A stretch of DNA of 64,000 nt, taken from NCBI GenBank assembly GCA_964496875.1, contig CAZCBH010000015.1, positions 10,126 to 74,125 of the forward strand, written 5' to 3'. Made by a program: the position numbers and the translations under genes. This stretch comes from RI-106 sp964496875 (GTDB lineage Bacteria > Cyanobacteriota > Vampirovibrionia > Obscuribacterales > Obscuribacteraceae). The notes under the pieces are model-generated. The model was not told the DNA's origin. It made no database searches and was given only the letters and a program-made list of their open reading frames with translations. How positions within the stretch are numbered: the stretch's first letter is position 1; every line of letters begins with the position of its first letter. This document shows, one piece after another, positions 7,413 through 16,075 of this stretch.

Positions 7413-8444
7413 ATGCGCATTCTACTTAATCTGGTCCTTGTCATAGCTACCACCTCCTGTATGGTCTCTTGCAGCCCACCGGCTCCCCGGGGGGACGATG
7501 CCCTCTGGAAAGAGAAGTTGAACCGGGGCATGGACGCCATTCGCCAGAATAACTGGGAAGAAGCTGAGAGTTTTCTAGATCAGTCCCTGGCAGAAGCCGA
7601 GAAGTTTGGTAAGTCCGACAAACGAGTGGCAGGCAGCCTGGTCAATCTGGCAAGCTGTTATGCAAACGCCAAGAAATTCGACAAAGCCATAGAAGTATCC
7701 AGGCGCGCCCTGGTTATAGATGAGAAGGAATTCGGACCTGGCTACGAAGTGGCTTTCGACCTCAATCAGCTTGGCACTTATCTGGCGGTCTCCGGTCAGC
7801 ATGAGGAAGCGGTGAAAGTTCTTTCCCGAGCTGTCGACATGCGCAACAAGCTGGAGGGCTCGAAAGGGCGGCTGCAGCTGGGCACGAGCTTGAGTAACCT
7901 TGGAGAGAGCTATCTGGAGCTTGGTTCGCTGGATAAAGCCGAAGAAGTTCTGAAGGAGGCTCTGATAATCTTCCGCGAAGAAGAATCGCCCCAGGAGTAT
8001 TTTTCTTGCCTGGAGCAACTTGATCGCGTTTATGCCAAGTCGAATTCTCAAAACAAGTCCGTCCGGCTCTATGCATCTGAAGGGCAGTTGTTGGAGAAGA
8101 AGTATGGTGCCGAGAGTCCCTGGGTGAGAGTATCGCAGTCTAAACTCGGTAAATCGCTCATGGACCGTGGCGAGTATCGCCTGGCGGAGGATCTGTTCAA
8201 GAAGCTTTTGGAGAAGCGCCTTAAGATAGAATCCCAGAAAGGATTGATGGCCGCTGAAGCCGCCAATGCTTTAGCCGTCTGCCTCTTCAAGCAAGAAAAG
8301 TTCAAAGAAGCGCTGCCTTATTTTGAACAGGCCATGAAGCTTGCGGCAAGCGAAAGTCCCAAGCAGGTCGAGGCTATTCGTGTGAATTATGAAGATTGCA
8401 AGGCCAGGGCCGAGGCTAAGGGGAAGAGGAAAACAGGCAAGTAG
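7413..8444 (+). CDS. TPR-repeat lipoprotein
   Basis: This encodes 343 residues. A lipoprotein signal (lipobox MVSC, Cys about residue 20) is followed by tetratricopeptide repeats of the ~42-residue spacing typical of NPHP3/kinesin-light-chain-like TPRs (for example GYEVAFDLNQLGTYLAVSGQ and LGTSLSNLGESYLELG). TPR arrays are protein-interaction scaffolds; the partner is unknown. It should be anchored in the inner or outer membrane facing the periplasm. It converges on the SpoIIAA-like gene at 8473. Confidence 0.85.
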   Translation: MRILLNLVLVIATTSCMVSCSPPAPRGDDALWKEKLNRGMDAIRQNNWEEAESFLDQSLAEAEKFGKSDKRVAGSLVNLASCYANAKKFDKAIEVSRRALVIDEKEFGPGYEVAFDLNQLGTYLAVSGQHEEAVKVLSRAVDMRNKLEGSKGRLQLGTSLSNLGESYLELGSLDKAEEVLKEALIIFREEESPQEYFSCLEQLDRVYAKSNSQNKSVRLYASEGQLLEKKYGAESPWVRVSQSKLGKSLMDRGEYRLAEDLFKKLLEKRLKIESQKGLMAAEAANALAVCLFKQEKFKEALPYFEQAMKLAASESPKQVEAIRVNYEDCKARAEAKGKRKTGK

Positions 8445-8472
8445 GGCCCGGGCAATGCTCTGTCGTGTCGAA

Positions 8473-9222
8473 TTAGACTTTAGCCTTAATCGGCTCCTTA
8501 ACCCACTTCAGGGCTTCATCATATGATGTCGCATCGAAAGCTTTTACCTCGCAGGGCATCATCGCTTCGCCAAGTTTGGCAGCCCAGGCTGACCAGCTTG
8601 GTCCTCCCACGATAGCGATTTTCTCGAAGTCTTTTCTGTGCTTCATACCGAATTTGGTATCATCCCACATGGCAGCCAATTCGATACCGTGGTATTCCTT
8701 GCCGAAATCCACCAGCATGCGCGCTTTTCCGTATTCTTTGATTGCCGCTTCCAGGGTGGGGATCAGGGTCTTTTCATAGTCATCGTGGGTCAGTTTGTCG
8801 TAGACCTTGAAGCACATGAAGTTGTCTTTGCTGTCGGCGGTGACTTCTAGAGAATGCACATTGGCTGTTTTCAACCATTCTCTTGCTTCTTCTATGTCTG
8901 CGCATTTGAAAAATCTGGTTTTGCAGGCGAAGGCAGGTGCTGTAAATCGTCCGATCTGCTCTATCCAGGGTTCGTCCGACACCACCGCTCCGTGGGTGAT
9001 ATTGCCCTGGTGGCGCAGCAGTTCACCCAGCAGCTTCTCTCTTAGAATTTCCAGATCGAAGCCCTCGAACGACTTGATCTGCTTCAAGACTCTCACTTTG
9101 CCATGTTTTTCCACAAATGCCAGGAAGTTCTGGGCCAGGCTATGATAGTCCTCGGCGCTGATTTTGCCATCGACCGAGAATTCTACAATTTTGGATTCCG
9201 GAAATTCTTTGTAAGTGATCAT
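8473..9222 (-). CDS. tandem SpoIIAA-like (STAS-type) domain protein
   Basis: This encodes 249 residues containing two copies of the ~120-residue SpoIIAA-like/UspA-associated fold (PF11964 type). Each copy has the pattern KIVEFSVDGKISAEDYHSL or CFKVYDKLTHDDYEKTLIP, then KVRVLKQIKSFEG or KARMLVDFGKEYHG, and ends in a Trp-containing helix (EAREWLK, EALKWVK). The family usually binds small hydrophobic ligands or acts in stress signalling; the ligand is unknown. It lies next to a universal stress protein on the same strand, as these domains often do. Confidence 0.85.
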   Translation of the reverse strand: MITYKEFPESKIVEFSVDGKISAEDYHSLAQNFLAFVEKHGKVRVLKQIKSFEGFDLEILREKLLGELLRHQGNITHGAVVSDEPWIEQIGRFTAPAFACKTRFFKCADIEEAREWLKTANVHSLEVTADSKDNFMCFKVYDKLTHDDYEKTLIPTLEAAIKEYGKARMLVDFGKEYHGIELAAMWDDTKFGMKHRKDFEKIAIVGGPSWSAWAAKLGEAMMPCEVKAFDATSYDEALKWVKEPIKAKV

Positions 9223-9314
9223 CTTATCTCTCCTTTCAGCTTGTCAGGTATTATTCAGTTAGCGCGGTCCGGCCGCTTTGTTGCTTGCTCTAGCTAGACT
9301 GATCGGGATCAGAA

Positions 9315-9788
9315 CTATGCCGGTGCACCGGTCGCTTCAGTTTGACGCTGCTTGCTGCGTGCTTCGGCTGCTTGGCTCTGTCTTACAACAATGACGGAGC
9401 ATGGGGCATGGGAGACTATCTCTCCCGATACCGAACCCAGGCTGAATCTTCTCAGTCCTCTTCGTCCATGGGAGCCGACAAGAATCAGGTCCGCCTCCCA
9501 ATCTATAGCCTCGTCGATAATGGTCTCGGTTATATGTCCGTTTAACAGTGTCGCTTCGACTATCGATTCTGGAAAGTGCTTTCGCAAGTGCGTCGCCACT
9601 CTATCGATAAGCTCTTCGGCGTCTTTTTTATATTGTTCACTTGGCCAGGCTGCAATTGCGTCCCTGGGCTCGATCACATGAATGACTCGCAGGGTCTGGG
9701 CTTTAGCCCATTTTAGATTTTTGAGCAAGTCAACCATGGCATCTCCGAAAAGATTGTCATCGACTGCAATCAAGACTTTTGAAATCAT
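9315..9788 (-). CDS. universal stress protein (UspA family)
   Basis: This encodes 157 residues, the usual single-domain length. The N-terminal strand KVLIAVDDN and the C-terminal ATP-binding signature G-x2-G-x9-G-S (GSHGRRGLRRFSLGSVS) are both intact, so this is an ATP-binding type Usp. The C-terminus carries a short Gln/Ala/Arg tail. Cytoplasmic. It lies 92 bp from the SpoIIAA-like gene on the same strand, which suggests a stress-related pair. Confidence 0.93.
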   Translation of the reverse strand: MISKVLIAVDDNLFGDAMVDLLKNLKWAKAQTLRVIHVIEPRDAIAAWPSEQYKKDAEELIDRVATHLRKHFPESIVEATLLNGHITETIIDEAIDWEADLILVGSHGRRGLRRFSLGSVSGEIVSHAPCSVIVVRQSQAAEARSKQRQTEATGAPA

Positions 9789-9919
9789 AAGCTGCTTTCC
9801 TTCTTCTCTATCCAGTTTCCATTGTCCCTGCTTAGAGTCGAGAATTCATGAGCCCAAAGGTTGATTTCATCATTAAAGAATAATGAAAAAACGACAACGA
9901 CAATGACAATTCGAATAAT

Positions 9920-11875
9920 TCAGTAGATGACGGCGACCGGCTGACAGCCAGTCTTTTGGGCGAATGATCTCAGTCCGTATTTTGTTATAAGCGGGCACTG
10001 ACTGACACAGATAAACTTGATAGATTTGTTCCTTCCGAGGTATTTGAGGCCGATGTCACTCACCTTGGTTCCATAGATGTCGAGGGACTGTATCTTCGAG
10101 TCAGCCAGATATTTCATGGCTTTGTCGCTGATGGCGGTGTTATTCAAATGAAGCTCTTTAAGCTCGGGGAGCTTGCTTACGGACTTAACCGCCTCATCAG
10201 AGACAGGCACATTCTTCAAACTCAAGGAGACAATTTTGCTTTTATTGCGCAGAAGCGATTCGACGCCTTTGTCCGTTACCGCTTTGTTATAGTCGATATC
10301 CAGCGATTCCAGATTTTTTAGTTTGCTCAATTCTGTCATGCAGTCATCATCTAGATTGCACTCGGAGAGCCTTAGAATTTCGAGTTTTGGTAGAGTGGCC
10401 AGGCTGGCCAGTCCAGCTTTTGTGAAGGGACCAACCCTGGTGAATTCTAGTAAGCGCAAATTTTTCTTGCCGGCGATTGTTGTGAGGTCTTTATCATCCA
10501 GTTTGGTCTCATAGCAATTGAGCCCTATCAGATGGTCTACCGAGAGGATTTTTTTGAGGTCCTCTTTTGATTCTTCTTTGTCGAATCCGCTCAAATAGAA
10601 GTCAAAGTCGAAATCCTTCAATCGTCCATAATCATACTTCTCTTTCCAGCCTTCGTTTCGGTGGACTCGGCGATAGCCTGGATGAAGTGATTCATAGCTC
10701 AAGAACTGATTGCGTGGATCTTCGTCTACTTTCATCAATTCTTTAGCAGGGAAGTTAGTACTTAGTTCCAGGCTGTTTTTATTGACTCGCTCGATCATCT
10801 CGTTTTCCTTTTGATGCTGTCGAGCTTGTATGTTGTTCATGTATAGATATAGCGCCGGTGCACCGATCAAGATAGCGACCAGAGTGATATAGAGCCAGGC
10901 TTTGCCTCCTGCAAAGGCGTTGTTCTGAGTGGCGAAAAGTGAGGCAAAAAAATTATCCCTGGCAGAGGATTTGCCTTTGAACAGTTTTTTTTGTTTTACA
11001 TCGCCGGAAATCTGCTCCAGTTTCGATACCACTTGCTTCATAGATTCCGGTCTCTCTTCCGGCTTCTTGCTGAGCATTTTGTAAATCAGTTTTTCCAGAT
11101 CTTCCGGGATGTCATCGCGATCTATCACCTCGGAAAATGGAGAAGGCTGCTCTTCTGTGTGCATTTTTATGACATCGAATATGGTATCGGCTCTAAATGG
11201 CGTGCTTCCGGTAATAGATTCGTAGAACATGCAACCCAGTGAGTATATGTCACTCCTGAAGTCCACAGCCTTGCCCAGGCCTTGTTCTGGACTCATATAC
11301 ATGGGGCTGCCCAGCACGGTGCCGGCGCTGGTGACATTATCCTCCAGGATGTGCTCTTCTAGCAACTTGGCGATGCCGAAGTCGAGAACATGGGCTTCTA
11401 TCTCTTCTCCGTCTTCTCGGACAATGATGTTTCCAGACTTTAGATCGCGATGAAGAATGCCTTTGCTGTGGATATAAGCCATGCAATCGGCCACTTGCAG
11501 AAACACCGAGATGGCTTTCTCGAGAGGGAGCGCCCCCTCTTTTCGGAGACGCTGGCTCAGGGTCTGACCCTCGATAAATTTAGAGACCATATAAAGCGTT
11601 CCGTCTTCGGTGGCGCCGAAGTCCAGTACAGTCGCTAGATTGGCATGGGTGAGGTGGCTCGCCGCTTTCGCTTCTCGCTGAAAGCGGATGGCGCTCTCCT
11701 CCAGGTTGCCTATGTTTTTCAAAAGCTTTATGGAGACATCCTGGTTGAGCACCGTATCCCAGGCTTTGTATACCACTCCCATGCCGCCCTCTCCGAGCTT
11801 CGCGGTCACCTCGTAGCGGTCGACTATGGATTTAGGGGCAGAGCCGCCAGTGGCGTTGATCTCATCAATACTCAA
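9920..11875 (-). CDS. membrane Ser/Thr protein kinase with C-terminal leucine-rich repeats (copy A)
   Basis: This encodes 651 residues. A Hanks-type kinase domain covers residues 21-290, with glycine loop GEGGMG (28-33), Lys50, HRD 142-144 and DFG 165-167 all intact. One transmembrane helix follows at about 327-346. The C-terminal ~300 residues include leucine-rich repeats (KLKNLESLDIDYN, KLPELKELHLNNT) predicted outside the cytoplasm. The layout suggests a receptor kinase: LRR sensing outside, phosphorylation inside. It is a paralogue of the kinase at 12181. The 305 bp between them show no gene and no obvious promoter. Confidence 0.93.
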   Translation of the reverse strand: MSIDEINATGGSAPKSIVDRYEVTAKLGEGGMGVVYKAWDTVLNQDVSIKLLKNIGNLEESAIRFQREAKAASHLTHANLATVLDFGATEDGTLYMVSKFIEGQTLSQRLRKEGALPLEKAISVFLQVADCMAYIHSKGILHRDLKSGNIIVREDGEEIEAHVLDFGIAKLLEEHILEDNVTSAGTVLGSPMYMSPEQGLGKAVDFRSDIYSLGCMFYESITGSTPFRADTIFDVIKMHTEEQPSPFSEVIDRDDIPEDLEKLIYKMLSKKPEERPESMKQVVSKLEQISGDVKQKKLFKGKSSARDNFFASLFATQNNAFAGGKAWLYITLVAILIGAPALYLYMNNIQARQHQKENEMIERVNKNSLELSTNFPAKELMKVDEDPRNQFLSYESLHPGYRRVHRNEGWKEKYDYGRLKDFDFDFYLSGFDKEESKEDLKKILSVDHLIGLNCYETKLDDKDLTTIAGKKNLRLLEFTRVGPFTKAGLASLATLPKLEILRLSECNLDDDCMTELSKLKNLESLDIDYNKAVTDKGVESLLRNKSKIVSLSLKNVPVSDEAVKSVSKLPELKELHLNNTAISDKAMKYLADSKIQSLDIYGTKVSDIGLKYLGRNKSIKFICVSQCPLITKYGLRSFAQKTGCQPVAVIY

Positions 11876-12180
11876 AGAGAGGAATCTCGCGCGGGAAAAA
11901 GATATACCTTTTCTATTATATTGTCCCGGTCGAGATCTAAGGGCGAGTGGTCGTATCTGTATCTATATCAAGGCTCTGTCGATTTGAGCACCGAAAGGAA
12001 GATAACAAACTGGATCGAGACGAAAAGAACCAAGAAGACTGTCAGTCCCATAGCTAGTGACTCCTGAGCAGATTGCCGTCGGAATTATTCAGTTTTCAAA
12101 ATGCGAAGATGGACGTTTCGCATTCAAATTATTGGTCATAGTAGATTAAGAGGTGTTTAAGGCTCTCTTTCTCGGGCGTT

Positions 12181-14235
12181 TCAGAAGCTTAGTAGAGATT
12201 CCAGCTTGTCGCGCGTCTGATATTGCTTGACCTTGAACTTCAATCCGAGGCTCAAATTATCTATTTCGAAGGAGGGTAGTTTTGGGCAGTTGCCCAGGCT
12301 GAGTTCCAGCAGGTGCTTCAGCCGTGAGAGATTCTTCAGTCCTTCTCTAGTGATTTGCGTATCGGATAGTTCTAGAAAAACCAGGTTAGAGCCACTTCCT
12401 GCCAGTCGGGCCGTCCCCTCGTCATCGATGGGGTTTCCGTTAAGATAGAGGCTCACGAGTTTTCTTGCTTTACCGGCCTGGTCCAGGGTCCGACCACGAA
12501 TGTTACAACTCTCCAGACTGAGGCTCTCCAGATTGGGCAGTCTCTCCAGAATCAGTGCCAGTGCTTTATCGTCTATAAGTGGATTGCTGCGAAGCTTCAA
12601 AAAGATAAGTGGTTGAATGGTGCATATCGCCGCCACTCTGTCCCGGTCGAGACCGGCGTGGTTTATCTCCAGGGTTTTTAAAGCTTCGATATCCTTCAAA
12701 TGCTTGTATCCTTCCGGTGAAACTCCTGTTTGATAGGAGAGGCGCAGGGCGATTAGATCTTTTCGACGGCTCAGAAGCTCCATGCTCCGGTCATCAAAAC
12801 GTTTGCTCGTGTTTATCGAAAGACCCTTCAGTCGGGGCGCTTTCAGAATCGCCTCGAGATCGCTATCCTGTAGATCAACCTCTTCCAGAATGAAATAGAA
12901 GTCCCGGTCTATTTTTTGGAGCAAGCTCCAATCCGGCTTTTCGTTGTTCTGACCGGGGATGCCTTTGTACGCATCGAGGTATATGGGACCGAAGTTTTTA
13001 CGATAACTCTCTTTTCGGATAACCGCCTTGTCGCCCAGTTCATCTTTGAAATTTTCACCAAAGTCAGTCAGTTTTCTCTTGTCTATTTTTACCTCGTGTT
13101 TCTGAGCTTCGGCCGAAATCTCTTTTTTTCTGGTCTCTTGCAGAGTAAGAGCCGCCAGGCCTATTAAGCCAGCCGCCAAAATCAAGCCAGCGGCCAGGTA
13201 GAGAAATTTGCGATTCTTCGCCCGATCCGGGTCTTCTTTCATGGGAGTCAGGTGAATCTCCAGCTCTTCGGCGAAAAGTGGCTGCTGATTTTGTGTCTTC
13301 TTTTGCTGCTCTAGAATTCCTTCTTTTATGGTGGCGCAGGTGGAGGCGACTTCTCTCATGGATTGCACTCTGGCGGCAGGATCTTTGACCAGCATGCGCT
13401 CCACCAGGGCGCTCAGCGCCGCAGGGAGGTCAGCGCGGTTTGCCGCCGAATGCAAAGGCTGTGCTTCTTCGTATTGGTGCTTGTGTATGGTGTCAAAAGC
13501 GGTATCGCCTTGAAATGGCAATTTGCCGGAGATCATTTCGTATGCCACTACCGCCAGTGAATAGATATCGCTTCTCTCGTCCAGATCAAGTCCGGCTGCC
13601 TGCTCCGGGCTCAGGTAATGCGGGCTGCCCAGAACACCGCCCGGCATGGTCAACTCTTCGTTGAATTCGGATTTGGCGATGCCGAAATCAAGCAGGTAGG
13701 CTTGTATAGATTGCGGGCTGATCTCTTTGATCAGGATATTGCTCGATTTGATATCACGGTGCAGAATGCCCTTTTCGTGAATATAGGCCATGCAGTCGGC
13801 AATCTGCTCCAGCACGGTCAGAGCTTCTATGATTGTCAGCGGTCCGCTTGCTTTTATTCTCTCTTTTAGATCGACAGCGTCGATATAGTTAGAGACCATG
13901 TAGAGAGTACTGTCGTTCAGAATGCCAAAGTCAAGAACTGTGGCTATATTGCTGTGTTTTAGAGTACTGGCTGTCCTGGCCTCCTTTTGAAAGCGAAGCG
14001 CGCTTTTTTCTAGATCGCCTGAGTTTTTCAAAAATTTGATCGAGACAGTTTGAGCTAAGAAGCTGTCATAGGCTTTATAGACCTTTCCCATGCCGCCTTC
14101 GCCCAGGAGCGATTTGATCTGGTAGCGCTCTGGCAGGATATCGGCAAAAGTTTCCGGCGAATCTCCAGAGTTTTTGTCGAGCTCCGGCCGGGGCAAAAGC
14201 TTGCCTTGCGAGTCGTAAGAGTTGTTCTGCTTCAT
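12181..14235 (-). CDS. membrane Ser/Thr protein kinase with C-terminal leucine-rich repeats (copy B)
   Basis: This encodes 684 residues. The kinase domain (residues 38-310) has glycine loop GEGGMG (45-50), Lys67, HRDIKSSN and DFGIAK, so it is predicted active. A transmembrane helix at about 345-367 leads to exported leucine-rich repeats (RLPNLESLSLESCN, RKLVSLYLNGNPIDDEG). The order of parts matches the neighbouring kinase at 9920, indicating tandem duplication and divergence. The LRR faces differ more than the kinase domains, consistent with different ligands or partners. Substrates are unknown; the FHA protein at 55026 is a possible reader. Confidence 0.93.
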   Translation of the reverse strand: MKQNNSYDSQGKLLPRPELDKNSGDSPETFADILPERYQIKSLLGEGGMGKVYKAYDSFLAQTVSIKFLKNSGDLEKSALRFQKEARTASTLKHSNIATVLDFGILNDSTLYMVSNYIDAVDLKERIKASGPLTIIEALTVLEQIADCMAYIHEKGILHRDIKSSNILIKEISPQSIQAYLLDFGIAKSEFNEELTMPGGVLGSPHYLSPEQAAGLDLDERSDIYSLAVVAYEMISGKLPFQGDTAFDTIHKHQYEEAQPLHSAANRADLPAALSALVERMLVKDPAARVQSMREVASTCATIKEGILEQQKKTQNQQPLFAEELEIHLTPMKEDPDRAKNRKFLYLAAGLILAAGLIGLAALTLQETRKKEISAEAQKHEVKIDKRKLTDFGENFKDELGDKAVIRKESYRKNFGPIYLDAYKGIPGQNNEKPDWSLLQKIDRDFYFILEEVDLQDSDLEAILKAPRLKGLSINTSKRFDDRSMELLSRRKDLIALRLSYQTGVSPEGYKHLKDIEALKTLEINHAGLDRDRVAAICTIQPLIFLKLRSNPLIDDKALALILERLPNLESLSLESCNIRGRTLDQAGKARKLVSLYLNGNPIDDEGTARLAGSGSNLVFLELSDTQITREGLKNLSRLKHLLELSLGNCPKLPSFEIDNLSLGLKFKVKQYQTRDKLESLLSF

Positions 14236-14292
14236 ATCTAATAGATATTCCCTTTCGGAAATTTGTCGAGTTTAAATCTTGCATCCCAAAGT

Positions 14293-14332
14293 AAATCCCC
14301 GGCACGGTATAAACTACCGCCGCCGGGGATTT
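14293..14332 (-). terminator. stem-loop after the sigma factor operon
   Basis: Perfect 11-bp arms (AAATCCCCGGC and GCCGGGGATTT) flank an 18-nt loop. It lies between the end of the 14407-15855 minus-strand operon and the start of kinase B, the right place for that operon's terminator. The T-tract is better on the plus strand than on the minus strand. Confidence 0.55.
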
Positions 14333-14406
14333 TTCTCGATTCAATCTACTGCCCTTGGATCAAATCGAGAAAGACTTGATAAGAAATTCTAGGTCAGGGC
14401 TTGGTT

Positions 14407-15084
14407 TTAGATGCGAAAGAAGGGTGTCTCGATTACCTGATCGGTCCAGAGTACCTGGATTTGATATTCGCCAGGGCCGACCGGGATGCTGGGTGCAACC
14501 ATGGAGCCGTCCTGGTTGGTTTTTCTCGAGAATACTGTTCCTCTGGCACTCTCGTTAACTCTGATCTCGACGTCTTCCCGGGCGTTCTCTTCGGAGTCTT
14601 TAGCCTGAAGAAGAATTCTGAGTTGATCTTTGTCCACGAGATAGCCGAGGTTAATCTGAATTTTTACGTCTTCTACTTGTTTTTCGAAGGTGCCCAGCGA
14701 AACGAGCTGGCTGCCTACGCCCCGGGTAGCGCCGGCGGGGACGAGCTGATTCCACTGCATGGAAGCCAGGGTGTCCTGCCAGGTTTGTATGGCGGCTTCG
14801 CGAGAAGCGGTGACCAGATCCTTGAGGGCGACCACGGTCTTCTCGGCGGCGTTGCGGGTTTCGCCGAGCAGTTTGCCGGTCACTTTCTCTAATATAGATT
14901 GATCATTAGCCGAAAGGGTGGTGAAGCTGGAAGCGTTCCACATGGCTTTATCAAAAAGAGGATTCTCGCCGGGAACAGGAAGCTCTGCTTCGTGCTGGCG
15001 GCAGAATAATTGAAATGCGCGGGAGCATTCTTCTCCGTCTGCGATTTCCATGATTTTAGCTAGTTTGTCGTTAAGAGTAGTCAT
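14407..15084 (-). CDS. unknown protein coupled to an ECF-like sigma factor
   Basis: This encodes 225 residues with no signal peptide or membrane segment. The N-terminal half is helical. The C-terminal ~90 residues are rich in beta-strand pattern and end in a segment like an Ig/carboxypeptidase-regulatory fold (DGSMVAPSIPVGPGEYQIQVLW). It starts 9 bp after the sigma factor gene and is surely co-transcribed. Genes in this position often encode sigma regulators, but no anti-sigma motif (zinc HxxxCxxC or membrane helix) is present, so the role is open. Confidence 0.6.
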   Translation of the reverse strand: MTTLNDKLAKIMEIADGEECSRAFQLFCRQHEAELPVPGENPLFDKAMWNASSFTTLSANDQSILEKVTGKLLGETRNAAEKTVVALKDLVTASREAAIQTWQDTLASMQWNQLVPAGATRGVGSQLVSLGTFEKQVEDVKIQINLGYLVDKDQLRILLQAKDSEENAREDVEIRVNESARGTVFSRKTNQDGSMVAPSIPVGPGEYQIQVLWTDQVIETPFFRI

Positions 15085-15093
15085 TGCCGTCTC

Positions 15094-15855
15094 CTAGAGT
15101 TTTGCTTCGTCCTTGTCCAGTCTGGCTTTGAATGCTTTCAGTGTTCGGACGATTTTCTTATCGACTGTATCTATACTCTTGGGCTCCATTTTTAGACACG
15201 AAATCAAATCTTCTCTTTTATATCCTTGGACATATTTCAAAACGAAGCAGGTGCGGTGGATTCCGGCGGGTAGCTCTTCTAAAATAAGATCCACCAGATC
15301 ATTAATCATTGCTCTTTCTGCAGGACTCGAGGTCTCGGAGGTTGAAATAACGCTCTGATCCCATCCGATTACATCCTCGGCGGTTCTACCATCCTCGTCA
15401 TCGAACATGGAATCTAAAGAAGTGGTTCTATATTTACTGGTGGAAGAAGGGGTTTCGTCAAAGCTCTTGCCCGGGTTCAGTGCCTGGACGGTCATCATCT
15501 CGCCCTCGAAGACTTCCGATTGGCGGCTCGCCCCAACTTGAACCCCGGCAGTGTTCTTTCTTTTCTCTTCTTCTTCGGCCTGACGCTCAGAGCGCTTACG
15601 CAGCTTGACCTTGTGATATCTCTCCAGATTCTGAGCGATGGATTTGTTGCAGGCGCCCAGACAATATAAGGATAGATTTGCGTCGGGATGCGAAGGGTCG
15701 AAATTCTTGGTGACCATGATCAAGGCGTTCTGCACTATGTCCTCTATATCCTCAGAGGTGGCAAGACGCGCCCGAGAGCGGATATAGCGCATCATTCTCT
15801 CGGGGGTGAAACTCATCTCCCCCCGAAGAAAGGCTTTGCTCTCCTGGTTATTCAT
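15094..15855 (-). CDS. ECF-like sigma-70 factor with long central insertion
   Basis: This encodes 253 residues. An N-terminal region-2-like helix set (MMRYIRSRARLATSEDIEDIVQNALIMVTKNF) and a C-terminal region-4-like helix-turn-helix (ELPAGIHRTCFVLKYVQGYKREDL...LKAF) are joined by an unusually long polar insertion of about 90 residues. Typical ECF factors are 170-200 residues with a short linker. It would direct RNA polymerase to an unidentified regulon. The adjacent kinase pair and the coupled unknown gene suggest a signalling module, which is inference. Confidence 0.75.
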   Translation of the reverse strand: MNNQESKAFLRGEMSFTPERMMRYIRSRARLATSEDIEDIVQNALIMVTKNFDPSHPDANLSLYCLGACNKSIAQNLERYHKVKLRKRSERQAEEEEKRKNTAGVQVGASRQSEVFEGEMMTVQALNPGKSFDETPSSTSKYRTTSLDSMFDDEDGRTAEDVIGWDQSVISTSETSSPAERAMINDLVDLILEELPAGIHRTCFVLKYVQGYKREDLISCLKMEPKSIDTVDKKIVRTLKAFKARLDKDEAKL

Positions 15856-16075
15856 TAATAGGTAAACTTCCGCCTACTATTTCTCAATTGTGTGTATCCG
15901 ATTCTCCTGATTTCTTGCCACGCCAATTAGAAAACAACCGGCTTCAATGTTAGCAAATTGTAAGCGAATCCCAATGCAAGAGAGCGAAAATAGCTTTTAA
16001 GCTTGTTTGCCGATAGTTATAAATTCGTCTAAATCCATTACTTTCAGAGGTTTCCTTGCGTTATCCTGTGGAGGA

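Noticed and set aside
14401..14892. 163-aa plus-strand frame opposite the sigma-coupled gene
   Set aside because: It mirrors the minus-strand gene, which is coupled to the sigma factor and has better codon structure.
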